Assembly: GCA_029204225.1 (NCBI GenBank)
Contig: CM055095.1
Coordinates: forward strand, 27,136,769 to 27,200,768
Source of the DNA: Diphasiastrum complanatum
Taxonomy: Eukaryota > Streptophyta > Lycopodiopsida > Lycopodiales > Lycopodiaceae
Reading direction: 5' to 3'
DNA: 64,000 bases
Made by a program: the position numbers and the translations under genes. The notes below the pieces were generated by a model. It did no database searches and was not told where the DNA came from. It saw only the letters and a program-made list of their open reading frames with translations. Shown here piece after piece: positions 22,222 through 33,642 of the stretch. Position 1 is the first letter of the stretch. The number at the start of each line of letters is the position of its first letter.

Positions 22222-25200
22222 AGTCATTAACTAGGGCCCAATAAACCATATTTTATGATAGATTTATAGACAACAATTGAATATAACAAAAAGCTTATTA
22301 GTAAAGGAAGGTCCCATGACCCAAACCACATGGTGCAATGATAAGTAATAACCTATATTAACATGTGTTTAAGGTACCACCAAATAATAAGCATGTACTC
22401 ATAAAATGGGCATTTGGAGTCCTTTGAGCTTGCAAAAGGATCTAGGGTACATTGACGCACGAAGCATATTTTTGACAGTAAAGTGGTCCATCGTATGTTA
22501 AGTATTTTCAAGGTTCCAGCCACAAGTACTTTCTAGTTTGAGGGTTTTCATGTGTCTCCTGGCAATACGAAATGCCTATATAAGGCTACTGGACCAGCAC
22601 ATTTCCTCCTCCTCTACGGCAAATTGATGCCTTTTTGCTTATGCATTTTATGCTACACGGATAGGAATTGTAATCTTATCAGAAGGTGTCTTCAGGTATT
22701 CTCCCACACTATGGCCAACAATTTGTCTCTATGACGTTTCATTGATTTCAAATGACAAAAAGTGACATTAATTAGCAGCTTTTATGCAATGTCTAACCAT
22801 GCTTATATGTGCTTCGATTAGACAACGTTTTAACCACAAATTGGGTGCCCATCACACTTGGCAATAGTGCACTGAACCACAGCCCATTTGCGCCCATTTC
22901 GGAGGTATGTTTTGCAAATTGCTGAGAAATCTCATGTGGAAGTAATGCGACCTACCACCGCATTTTTAAACTACTATTTGCTGTCTTTTTTATTGAATAA
23001 CATTTAGGGCTATAGAAATGTTGAATGTAACATCTTGCTAGACATAGACAAAAACTTGCTTTTGACAAATGAATCAATTAGGATTGATTGCCTATCTGAT
23101 TTTCAGCTAATGATATCCTTACGTAAGTAAAGCCATGTCAAAATAACATTGCCATTTAGTTTCGGAGAAGTTCTTAGCATGCACTTGCATAAAGCATATG
23201 GTAGATGAATTTGCATACCAGTACATCATTCGATAGCTTTCTTTCTACACAATACAAGATTAGGGTTTGCTGGTTTTTTATCCTCAATGCGTATATGCAC
23301 ATCCGTTTGACATTGCATATTCAGTTTGAATCACTACTACTAGACTACTGTGCTGCTCACCGAGTGGATCATGGCTAGTACTTAGGACATTTCATCACCA
23401 CACATTCAGGTATGATATGAAACACACTTCTTCCTTATCGAAAGGCATTGTCCTACTTACAGCTTGGATTCCATTGTCACTTCGAGGCTAAAAGCAATTA
23501 TGGCGAAATGTTTTAGGGTTTTTGAACCAGGAATACAATTTTCGTAAACTACTAAATGCAAGCCAAACTAGTACAAATTCCACATAAACAATGCAAACGT
23601 AATGTTCAAAATAGGTTTTACGTTTTCAAATGGTTGTTGATAGCTCTTCTCGAATTCACTTTGCCATTGCACAAGCATTTGGTGCTCGACAGCCACTTCA
23701 TACTCACTCTCACATTGTTTTCTGAGACGAACTCTTGGATGTACCCGTTCCTATTCCACCCATTCTTGTTCCTCCACCTACTCCTCACATTGTATTTCAT
23801 GATTTCCGTGATAAAGATCAACTTATTATTTATAGTGGTTCTTCATATGGCAATGAGCTTGCTAATTGGCTTAGACCTATTTATCGACATATGTGCATAT
23901 TTCGCTACATTACTACTTATTGATGTATGGCATTCTTGGTTGCTACAACCCGCTTGGCCACTTCATATAGTTTGCATGGTTACCTTCATTTGGTATAGCG
24001 ACGGTATTTTGATCTTCTTTTTGGTTTTGTTTTGCTACTTCCCTTACGTCAGTTGCTTCAATTGCCACTGTACTTCCTGCAATTCCTCTTGACGATTCCA
24101 TTGGTTCACGGGAGTTACTTTTGATGGTTGAGAGCTTGTCCATTTCGCATGTACTATTGAGGCTCTTCTCAGTATGTTTTTTTTGCTTCTAGTATACTGG
24201 CTGTCCAAGAAACTTTGCTCACAGTCCTAGGAGGGGCCAAGATCTCCTTAGTCCCATAGTGATTTCCATAACTCTTCTATAAAAACATTACATTTTGGCA
24301 ACCAAGGGTGTTGATATGACATACAACACATTATGAAGGCCTTTGTTGATATGACATGCAATACATCATGAGGGCCTTTTGTTACACAATTATATTTTTA
24401 TTATGCTTATTGGACTAGGATCCCTAGCTCACTGGTTCTAGATGAAGTTCGAGGATCTTAGCCCTAATCTTAGAGTAGCTTCCTCAAAGGTTTCTGAGAG
24501 CCTCCAGACAAGTATAAGTAGGATCTCTTTAAGTTAGTGTATAGCTTATGATTCTGATATTCGTGTCTTTGTAGCAAAGACTTGGCAGTGTTCCTTCGTA
24601 GGAGGACTTGGAGTATTTTAGTATTTGTTCATTATATGGTGTTCTTAGTCCTTAATCATTGTGATGTTATATTCTACTTATGCAATGTCATTATCTAGAA
24701 TCATTCATTTTAGCATGGCTTTACTAGCGTTTTCATAGCTCATCAAGCTGCTGCTACTGAGTATGGAAACATGCACAAGATTGTATAAGCTGCTACATTT
24801 GAAAATGTCTTTAATGCTTTATGAACTACATGAATGAAGCTTATGAGCCAATGACTGAAAATTTTGGTTCTCAACAACTGCATGGTTGAATCATTAGTTA
24901 TAAAGAATGATATACTCTTAAATATTGGAGTTATTGCATAGATAAATGAATGCCAGTAATAAGATTTATTGAACTATAAAGAACTATATGATTCATTGGT
25001 AACAAGAAGTCATGCTATGAACCACAAGGCGTTGGCCAGAGTTGGAATTAATTGTTCACTATGAACCACCAGGCACTAAATACCATGCACTATAAATACC
25101 TTAATTTTCAGTGTAAAGAATTTAGGACAATGCAGTTTGGTGACGCTTGTAATCTAGGAAAATTCTTGAACCTTGAGAAACTGTCTTTTCACATAGTTCT

Positions 25201-25480
25201 GGGACAAAGCTTACATCCATAGCCCATCTGATTTTTTGAACACAACATTCTAGAAAAGCTTTGAGCTAGAGTAGCTCAAATTTTGATTGATGGCCATCTT
25301 TTGCTACTCTTGAAGAGGTGTGGTCATTCATAGAATCTTATATTACGCTATTCATATTTGAGGAAGTGTGGATTCAACAAATATAGTGAGAAGAGGAGGC
25401 TCGGGCATGAGGGCCTTCCCCTGTGGGAGAACTTCCGCCCAGAGCATGAAGGCAAAGTCCCGACCATGGGGTAAGGTCTG
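22222..25480. other. Long interval without a supported gene
   Basis: A TATATAAGG word lies near 22576 after a block (22498-22548) repeated at 27018-27066, suggesting LTR remnants. A 35-base unit occurs twice at 24311-24380. Open frames near 23556-24143 are short, overlap on both strands and match no family I know. Confidence 0.4.
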
Positions 25481-25490
25481 CGGCTTTAGG

Positions 25491-25605
25491 GCTTCTCTGT
25501 GCAATGACCAAGGGTGAGTTTTATCCCGGGCCTTCCCCTGCGCAATGACCAAGGGTGAGTTTTATCCCGGGCCTTCCCCTGGGCAATGACCAAGGGTGAA
25601 TTTTA
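25491..25605. repeat. 41-bp tandem repeat, nearly three copies
   Basis: Unit CCTTCCCCTGxGCAATGACC continuing through AAGGGTGAGTTTTATCCCGGG. The first copy lacks part of the left end and the last decays at its right end. Confidence 0.8.
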
Positions 25606-26562
25606 TTTTTTGGAGGGTTACTATTTATATATGATAATTTCTAGAGGATTACACCTTCTGGGAGAATTTTCACTTGGACAGCCACCCACTGGCTGCCACA
25701 TAGCACAAGGAAATTCCATGTAATATTTGGCAGCCAGTCATTCAAGATAATCCTGGCGGCATAAGGTTTAGTGCTAGGGGTGGGTCAGTCTTGGTAGAGA
25801 TTTTTCATTTGTATCAAGCACATGTGAAATCTGCTATTTAAGGTGGCTCCAAAATGCAAAGGCAAATAAAGCACCAGGCATTACTAGCTCATACACATCA
25901 GACATTGGTGTCAGTGCTCATATAAAAAATATTGAGCCAACCTTATATAACACCCACAATGCTTCAATGACGGAGGTAAAACACCGAAATAGACCTATAA
26001 TTGTGAAACTTATACTTGAAACTAGTCAAAATTTTCTCCATAAAATACCTACAAAGTTTGAAACTGATAGGCCATTCTAAGAATTGGCATGGAAGTCTTT
26101 ATGGATTTTTTGCTGGTGTTTGTACCTTGGAGTTCAGTGATAGAAGCTCTCGGCAGCCGAAGGTGCCTTGGATTCCTGAATCGCTCCCCAGGTTCTTGCT
26201 CAGCATCTACCTCAAACGCTCTTCTTGTAAATGCTGTTAAGGCGTTGTTGTTGGTGAAGTAGTGTTGTTGGAGCTTTTCGGAAGAACAGCCAATGCCAAT
26301 TGGCGGACAAGTAGAAGAAAGACTCTCCATCAAAACCCACATCAACAACATATACTGTGCATTGTTGGTTGCTGAAACAGTTGAGTACCAACACAGCTTA
26401 ATTCAATGCAGAGGGCTCTCTTTCTCCACTTCAATTCAACTACGGAAAATTCAACTCCCCCTGAGCTTTTCATACTTTACTGCAGCTTTTGAATAGCGAA
26501 AAACATGCATACATCCATCCGCCATTGCCTTTTCTCTCTCGTACCTTCATGTCCATCGCTGT

Positions 26563-26567
<5 letters not shown>

Positions 26568-26599
<32 letters not shown>
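26568..26599. repeat. (CT)n microsatellite
   Basis: About 15 CT units in a region without a supported gene. Confidence 0.9.
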
Positions 26600-26601
<2 letters not shown>

Positions 26602-26937
26602 CATCCTTATCACATATGAGGCAGCACCCTTCCATTGTGGATGATATAGGGCATGGTGATGGATTATGGAAGTGCGACTAAAGATTCCCAAAAATTTTAA
26701 GCAAGGCTCGAGCTTAAATTCTTTGAGAAGTTTGAATGTGGCAGATTTTAATTTGCTTGGCATCCTCCATTGCCTAACTCTTCTTGCCAAAGCCTAAGAT
26801 TTATGGGAAGTTTGCAATGCTCATATTCTAATATACTCGGCAAGTTCCATTGTGTATTGCTTTTTGGGATTATCAACCTGTGGGATCTGGATAATCGAAC
26901 CCCCGAGATCTTCGACATAGTTCTCGAGATTATGTTA

Positions 26938-27050
26938 GTGATTCCATCTGTGAGGGCTATGTATTTTCAAGATTTCATCTCTGAAGCTTATGTATTTTTA
27001 AGATTTCCTCCATAAGGGTTAAGTATTTTCAATATTCCATCCACAGATAC
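26938..27050. repeat. Diverged 32-35-bp tandem repeat
   Basis: Three to four copies of a unit like TATGTATTTTCAAGATTTC plus a short CATC-rich tail. It joins a block ending CTAGTTTGAGGGTT that is also found at 22498-22548. Confidence 0.55.
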
Positions 27051-27229
27051 TTTCTAGTTTGAGGGTTGAATATTATAGCCAATCGAATTTGTAGAAAAAA
27101 TGGATGTCCCATTATTATAGACTAGGTATCCTTCATGAGGAAGTTGGGTATCAGTGGTGGCAACCTAAGTCGCAAGAGCAGCAACTTGCTACACTTGACG
27201 ATATCGGATGAAGGATACCTAATGTAGCA

Positions 27230-27900
27230 ATTGCAAAAGCTGGACTCCCACAGTATCAAATCCATTTTCATTGATTGTACAACTTTTGATAAAGCTTATA
27301 AGTTGTATGATCCCATTGAATTGAAGATATTCACGAGCTAAGATATCATCTTTATCGACCTCAAAGACAAGGGCAAAGCTCATACGATCAAACTATCTAA
27401 CACTCCTATTTTCGACTTAACGAAGGTTCAAATGCATCAACTTCAAACAAACAACTTATCAATAGCGAATCAGAAAAAGATGTTGCATCTCAGCAACAAC
27501 ATAACCAAGAAAATGATTATCAACCTCATTCGTCTCCCAAAAGATCGACAAGAGATCGCAGACCATCTAACATGTATATCAATGAATCTGCTTGTTATCT
27601 CATTCAAGAGCGGACTATTGTCAAAGAAGCACTCAGTCAGTCCGACTCTAATCTATGGAGAGAAGCTATGGATAGAGAGTGTTCATCTCTCATCAAAAAT
27701 CAAACTTGGACTATTGTCGAATTACCTGCCAATGGAAATGTAGTTGATTGTAAATGGATATTCAAGATCAAATACAAAGCGGATGGAAGTATTGATAGAA
27801 GAAAATCTTGATTTGTCGCACAAGGATTTTTTCCAGATCTCAAATATCGACTATATTGAGACTTTCAATCTGATAGTAAAGCATTCTTCAGTCCCGACTT
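27230..27900 (+). pseudogene. Copia integrase C-terminus/RT fragment
   Basis: Plus-strand frames with K-A-Y-K-L-Y-D-P-I near 27290 (integrase C-terminal region), then an RT start: W-R-E-A-M-D-R-E, N-Q-T-W-T-I-V-E-L-P, C-K-W-I-F-K-I-K-Y (27572-27811). It stops at a TGA after R-R-K-S, and F-V-A-Q-G-F follows. The rest of RT is unreadable. Isolated fragment without LTRs. Confidence 0.75.
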
Positions 27901-28170
27901 CTACTATCGTATGTTGATGCAAGAATGTCACCCCAGTTAGACAAAATGGGATTTGGATATTCTCATTGGTCCACGTTTGCCCTAGAACATCATTGAAGGA
28001 CATTTGAAAAGCATTTGGAGTGTAGTGAAAATAGGTTGATTATGACATGTGCATTTAGAACTTTCTAGATAGAGAGCATGTGCCTTTAGAAATTCCTAGA
28101 AAGATAAGTTTCTAGAAAGAGAAAATGTATGAAATGGAGAGAGGAGGGCGCTCTTTAGGATCGCGTAAGA

Positions 28171-28330
28171 GTCAGATCTAGAGCTTGCATGTCAGATCCA
28201 GAGCTTGCATGTCGGATTTGAAGCTTGCATGTCAGATTTAGAACTTGCATGTCATACCATCTGTGGCCTATTGTCCTTGCATGTCAGATCTAAAGCTTGC
28301 ATGTCGGATTTGAAGCTTGCATGTCACACC
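28171..28330. repeat. 20-bp tandem repeat
   Basis: Four successive copies of a unit like GCTTGCATGTCAGATCTAGA, a spacer, then two more copies, with looser GCATGTC words to about 28450. It is not coding. Confidence 0.85.
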
Positions 28331-28639
28331 ATGCATTGCCAAATGACCATGCATGTCAAGAATCTATGAACCCTCATGATTGCATGTCAAGAATCTAATA
28401 TCCATTTGGATTTCATGTCAAAAATCTAAGATCCAACATGATTGCATGTCGGAAAAATTAGAACTTATGAAGAAATTTCTATGCTTTTGTTAAGCTAGAT
28501 ATGAAATTTAAGATCATTGAATATGAACTAAGTTTATGTTAAGTTGATTTTCCCACTTTGAAACTCCTATTGGAATCCATTGTATATGGAATTGGCATTG
28601 GCCAATTGGATTTGCATAATGACAAAAAAAGAATCCTTT

Positions 28640-28651
28640 GGGGGGGGGGGG
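28640..28651. repeat. G homopolymer
   Basis: Run of about 10-11 G just before the gypsy integrase remnant. It may be an assembly or slippage hot spot. Confidence 0.8.
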
Positions 28652-28743
28652 TCCCCATCTTGACCCCTCAGTGCTTCCGCTGTTGTGTGAATGAGTAATA
28701 GTTTCCAAGTCTATTTTGATTAAAATCAAAGACAGTTTTTCAA

Positions 28744-29907
28744 TATAAGGTAGCACCTTATACAATTATTAACAATATCTTGTACAAGCTTGGTGCAGAT
28801 CATCAGATTCGAAGATGTCTCGAAACTGAAGACATTAAAAAGGTCGTTAAAGCCTTACACTCAGAAAATGCTGGTGGACATTTTGCTTTGAAAATTACTA
28901 TTAATAAGATTTTGACTGCCAAGTATTGGTGGCCCACAATGTTCAAGGATGTATCAAATTTTATTCGTTCATGTGATCCATGCCAGAGATCTGGTAAGCC
29001 TACAAAAGCAATGAATTGGTCGTTGACACCAATCCTGCCTCTTGCACCATTTGAAAAGTGGGGAATTGACTTTGTCGGTCCAATCAAACCTGTGACTTGA
29101 CATACGAAATGTCGTTATATTCTAGTTGCAACAGATTATGCTACAAAGAACGTTGAAGCAGAGGCGACAAAATGAAACGATACGAAAACTGTCGCGACGT
29201 TCTTATTCAAAAGTATAATCACAAGATATGGTTGTCCACTTGGACTAGTAAGTAACCGAGGTACACATTTTCTAAATGATACGATACGGTTGCTGACAAC
29301 CTATTTTCTGATCAAACACAGAAAAATCACATCGTATAATCCAAAAGCAAATGGGTTGATAGAAAGAGCTAATGGAATTTTATGTAAGATTCTGAACAAA
29401 ATTACTATTGCACATGCAATGGATTGGGATCAGAAACTACCATCAGTTCTCTGGGCTTATCGCAACCCAGAGAAAATCACGACGAAGCAAACACCATATT
29501 TTCTTACATATGATATGCATCCTATTTCGCCAATTGAATTTGAGGTGAAAACTTTTTGTATTCAAGCTCAACGAACAGATGCAGAATGTATAAACGAAAG
29601 GTTGACGAATATTGAAGAACTAGCTGAAGCTCGTGAGAAATCACAAAAATTAACGAAGGAAATCCAGGAACAAAGAAAGAAGAAGTATGACAGTCGTATT
29701 AAGAAATGTGATCTTAAAGCTGATGACTTTGCACTGATATATGATAGTCGACATCAAAAGTTCCCTGGAAAACTCCATATGAGATGGCTTGGACCGTATG
29801 AAGTTATAGAGGTGTTTGAGAATGGTTCTGTACAACTTCAATCACTTGAAGGTGAATTGTTACCTACACGTATTAATGGGTCCAGACTAAAGAAATACTA
29901 CCTTTGA
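28744..29907 (+). pseudogene. Ty3/gypsy integrase pseudogene
   Basis: One frame with an HHCC zinc region (H-S-E-N-A-G-G-H...C-D-P-C-Q-R-S-G), the first DDE aspartate in W-G-I-D-F-V-G-P-I, a core V-S-N-R-G-T-H-F where the second aspartate is Asn, and Y-N-P-K-A-N-G-L-I-E-R-A-N with the glutamate. It ends in a GPY/F domain (M-R-W-L-G-P-Y-E-V-I) and N-G-S-R-L-K-K-Y. Two in-frame TGA stops (about 29098 and 29173) break it. RT and RNase H are absent. Upstream is unrelated repeat, downstream the accessory region 30473-33585. Confidence 0.9.
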
Positions 29908-30470
29908 CTAGATTTTTTTTTTTATTCTTATTATTTTCTAGTATTTTTCTAATATTTTTCGCGACTTTTCTTTTATCTTTTCTAGAAATTTTCGAGAATT
30001 TGTCTTGACTTCTCTCGGTCTTTCAATATAATTTTTTAAGTACTTTCGAAAATTTTTCGCGAAACTAAATTTGTTAATCAAATTTTCGTAAATCATTTTC
30101 GAGAATTTTTCTAGAATCTTTTCTAGCATTTTCTCCAGTTTTTTGAGAAATTTTCTAGTATGTTGCTAAAATTTTCGAGAAATTTTTGTGAGTTTCTGTA
30201 TCATTTTTTTTTAGGATTTTGCCAGAAAGTTTCGTGAAACTTTCTAGAATATCTCTAGCATATTTTGAGAATCTCTCGACCTACTTTTTGTATTCCTCCA
30301 TTAAGATGATGGCCACATGATCATCATTTTTCACACGTGTATATGCTCACATATCAAAACAAATATTGTTTTTTTTATTGATTTTTTGTTCTTTTCACAA
30401 AGGTCTTCCGTCATTAAAGATCGATCTGTCAAATTATAGTTTCAACCACTGAGCCATGCACGTCCTCCAT
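29908..30470. repeat. Degenerate TTCTAGAA/TTTTCGAGA-rich tract between pol and accessory ORF
   Basis: About 29925-30300 is built of recurring short words TTTTCTAG, TTTTCGAGAA and TTTCTAGAA, many near-palindromic. The remainder to 30470 is unremarkable. It separates the integrase stop from the accessory ORF. Confidence 0.6.
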
Positions 30471-30472
30471 AA

Positions 30473-31630
30473 ATGAAAGTGACAGATGTCATGTCATCAT
30501 GTCATGTCATCATCTCTTCCACACCGCTACTACATATCAAAGTTATTTTCTATTTTTCTTTCTTACACTTTCTACCTGCGATCACCACACTCTTTTACGA
30601 ACTATTGCGATCTACGGAACTATCGTCAAACATTCGACCAATGGCTTCCGGATCAAGTTCTAGCTCTACCATCATCTGGAAAGCACACGCAAGAATTTGC
30701 CTGGCATCCATCCAGTCTTATTTGGATCGATGCAGGTTGGGTAATTTGAAAGTGGACCCCTCCATCATTCTCTCTTACGTTAGCACGAAATTTGTGAACT
30801 CCATCCACTCAATTTCTGAGGTGGACTTCAAAGTTCATGTGCGAGGCCAATTTTTCACCATTACTGAAGACTTGTTCTACACAGCCCTCGGACTACCATT
30901 GGATGGAAAAATGGTTTCAACGAACAAAGACTCAGTGGATGAAGTAGCCCACTTTTTGAGCAACTGTTTTGTACCCACGAAGGGGTACAAAATTTCAATG
31001 ATCCGCGACACAACATTTAAACTATTCTGTAAATACACGAACCAAGCAATATTTTTGACGGATGCGGATGTCACAATTTCAGTTCAAAATTTTGGTTACA
31101 TATTGGATGCACTTGCAGGTAATCCAGTTTGCTTCGGCGTTATTACCTACAGAACTTTTTTGCGATGGATTAAGCATCAAAAGTTTTCTGGCGTTGGAGC
31201 ACATGTTTCTCGACTGTGTGCCGATTTTGACATTTTGACCGAGCAGGAGAAAACAATGCTGACGGGAAGGATGTTGGATCCCAAGCCAATTGATCTTTCC
31301 AGCATCTTGTCTGTTCCTATTTCGGTTGCACCAGATGCTGCACCAGCAGTCAAAGTGGCAGCTCCCACTGCTATGGAGATTGATGGTGCACCATCCCAAC
31401 CAAATACAGTTCCAGCTGAGGCAATGGATGGCGCTGCTGCTGCTACTGATTCTTCAAAGCTCACATCTTCTTCCACATCTCAGAAGCAGCAGAGTGCATC
31501 CACAATTGATGATGATGCAACCCAGTCCGACACATCAGACAAAGGACGAATAGCTGTAGAAGGCGATACTGGGGCTCCTATTGAAGATGAAGACGAACAG
31601 ACAACCAGCCCCAGTGGTTTCGATCCATGA
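30473..31630 (+). CDS. Gypsy-associated accessory ORF 1
   Basis: Open frame of 385 codons. The likelier start is the Met at 30641 (M-A-S-G-S-S-S-S-S), giving about 329 residues. Residues 15-205 look folded, with F-F-T-I-T-E-D-L-F-Y-T-A-L-G-L-P and Y-G-like strands. The last 110 are Ala/Ser/Thr- and acid-rich and probably disordered. No membrane segment, protease, RT or zinc knuckle is visible. It lies between a gypsy integrase and a 3' LTR, where plant gypsy elements may carry env-like or other accessory ORFs. I cannot assign a family. Its TGA overlaps the ATG of the next frame (ATGA, 31627-31630). It is intact, unlike its surroundings. Confidence 0.6.
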   Translation: MKVTDVMSSCHVIISSTPLLHIKVIFYFSFLHFLPAITTLFYELLRSTELSSNIRPMASGSSSSSTIIWKAHARICLASIQSYLDRCRLGNLKVDPSIILSYVSTKFVNSIHSISEVDFKVHVRGQFFTITEDLFYTALGLPLDGKMVSTNKDSVDEVAHFLSNCFVPTKGYKISMIRDTTFKLFCKYTNQAIFLTDADVTISVQNFGYILDALAGNPVCFGVITYRTFLRWIKHQKFSGVGAHVSRLCADFDILTEQEKTMLTGRMLDPKPIDLSSILSVPISVAPDAAPAVKVAAPTAMEIDGAPSQPNTVPAEAMDGAAAATDSSKLTSSSTSQKQQSASTIDDDATQSDTSDKGRIAVEGDTGAPIEDEDEQTTSPSGFDP

Positions 31631-32757
31631 CAGAAAAAGCCAAGAATTTAGTGGCTGAAGTGTACGAGTTGGATAAGTACCACTGACAACTCACCATGGA
31701 GCTTATCAACTCAGAGAGAAAATCTCTAGACTCTCTCAAGGAGTCCTACGAGAAGATCGATTCGCTCAAATCAGACAACACGAAGCTGATCAAACAAAAT
31801 CATTCTCTCAAAACACAGCTTCAGACTCTAATAAAGGAAGCTGATTCTTTGAAGCAGACAAATAAGGCAATTCAGGCCAAGTCTGATAATTTTTAGACTC
31901 AAAATGATTCTTTGAAACAACAACTTTTGGTTGTGAATCAACATAACGTCTAGAAACATTTACAGGACGAGCAAATGACGAGAATGAAGGCAGAAGCTTT
32001 TCTCTCTCTGTGCACCACTAGAGGGACAGTCACAATAGACCTCACGAAGCTGCACCAGCTCCAAGGCCAGATGCTCAAAAATTTTCAAGTCGAGTTCTTG
32101 CAACCGCTCGAGGATGCGAAGGCACTTGTCGAGGAAGAGTTGGCTGAGCTGAAGGAGCTCTCGAGTGAAGCCATCCCATCTTGCAGCGAGCCCGATTCAC
32201 ACGACGAATATCTACAAGCCCTACTTCACATTGATGACCTCACACAACAACTTCAAGTTGTGCCATCCCGTTCTGGATCCTCAGATCATCCTGAATTCTT
32301 GGAGGCAGTTGCGAAGATTGACAAGCTCAAACAGGAGCTGTCATATCTCAAGCAACAATTGGACGATCAGAAGCTGGCTGCTGAGTTGCAAACTCAGGAC
32401 TTGGCAACTGCATCCACACAGCCAAAGCAAACACGGCGCAATCAGTCGAAGGTATGTGCTGACATATTCCGTGTATTTGTTGAACGCTTCTGAAAATGGT
32501 GTCCAGATGCATTTAATGTTGAATTGCAATGGCGTGTGGAATACATGATGCTACTAGGCGCAGTAGGCATCGCCTTCGACGATTGGAAGCAACCTTGGGA
32601 GAAGGACGACTTTCTCTGGTTATGGGCCCAGCTCTCTATCGAGCATAAAGGATGTCTCTGCTGGGGCATAATCCAGGGTAAGTTTCAGGTTGTGTCTTTT
32701 GGATCAGCAGAGTTATACATAGGCTCTTCGGCTATGTATGCTCTAGAATATATTTGA
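31627..32757 (+). pseudogene. Gypsy-associated accessory ORF 2, coiled coil, with in-frame stops
   Basis: The frame opens at an ATG overlapping the previous stop and stays in one frame for about 1.1 kb, interrupted only by TGA (31684), TAG (31894 region), TAG (31951 region) and TGA (32491). Heptad-like Leu/Ile spacing at 31696-31890 and at 32290-32400 predicts long coiled coils. Beyond 32491 a Trp-rich block (W-R-V-E-Y-M-M-L-L-G; W-L-W-A-Q) follows. No known domain. All four stops are one C-to-T step from Arg or Gln codons, which suggests methyl-cytosine decay. Confidence 0.55.
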
Positions 32758-32769
32758 ATTAAAGAGTTT

Positions 32770-33585
32770 CAATTTTAGCAGAACGAAAACAATAAGCGAC
32801 ATTTTTGGAAGCGAAAGTCACAGTTTCAACTGTACAAACCTCAAGCTGTTGCGGATTTAGGCGAATTTGATGATGTCGGGTTGCTGATCGATGTAAATAT
32901 GGCTTATCCAGAGTTATTCGGCCTTTATGTGGATTGGGAGCAAAATCTTGCAGATTATTTTGCGGAAATTCGACACAATCTGCAAGACAGTAGGAAGTCA
33001 TTTCGCTACAAGCAGTTTTGTACATATTCATTTTGGCAGTTTGGTACTTTCGCGGCAAAGACATATTTTTCGTTCAAAATCTTTATGTTAAAAGCTCTTT
33101 TATTAGATTTTCAGCTCGTTATTGTAAAGAAGTCACTCTTCGTAGTGATTCAGACGAAGATACCAAGTTAACTCAGGAGCTGTTTGATCGAACATTGCTC
33201 CCGGTTAAGTTAGAAGAATTCGGCAACTTACCAGTTGGCCGCTACATAAAATCAAAAGAAGACTTGCTGTTGATCGAAGCTCAGCAAAACTTGGAGTTTG
33301 CTCAGAAATTATATGAAGAATTGAATCGTTCATAAAACATTCATTCATGTCCTTGTTGTGTTGATGTTTCTATGGGATGCTGAATATTTGAAGTTTAAAG
33401 ATGTTTTGAAGGTTGATTCCAGTTTTCATCAACAATTCAAAGATCAACTCAAAACAACCTATTCAAATAAAGAAACATCAAGACACATATTCTCTAAGAC
33501 GAAGAAATATCTAAAGGACGAAATTGACGAAGAAATATCTTTTCGACTTAACGAAAATCTGAAGAACAGAATGTTTTGTGACTAA
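32770..33585 (+). pseudogene. Gypsy-associated accessory region, 3' part in several frames
   Basis: Coding-like stretches continue: 32780-33000 (Y-P-E-L-F-G-L-Y-V-D-W-E-Q), 33110-33335 (acidic, L-P-V-G-R-Y-I-K-S-K-E-D-L-L) and 33358-33585 (Lys/Glu-rich). The frame changes imply indels or splicing. A consensus donor GGTAAGT near 32678 and an acceptor TTTTAGCAG near 32780 exist but do not join the frames cleanly. Confidence 0.4.
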
Positions 33586-33630
33586 TCCTCAATAAGAAGA
33601 TGTTATGTTCACGAGGACGCTTCACATTTG

Positions 33631-33641
33631 AGGAAGGGGAT
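33631..33641 (+). promoter_or_regulatory. Polypurine tract of gypsy element
   Basis: AGGAAGGGGA immediately before the TGTGATGCC start of the 3' LTR. Confidence 0.6.
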
Positions 33642-33642
33642 A

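Noticed and set aside
23556-24143. Overlapping ORFs on both strands
   Set aside because: Hydrophobic, low-information translations, no promoter, no recognisable domain and equal openness on both strands.
32678-32780. Possible intron in the gypsy accessory region
   Set aside because: Good-looking GT and AG signals, but the joined frame meets a stop at once.
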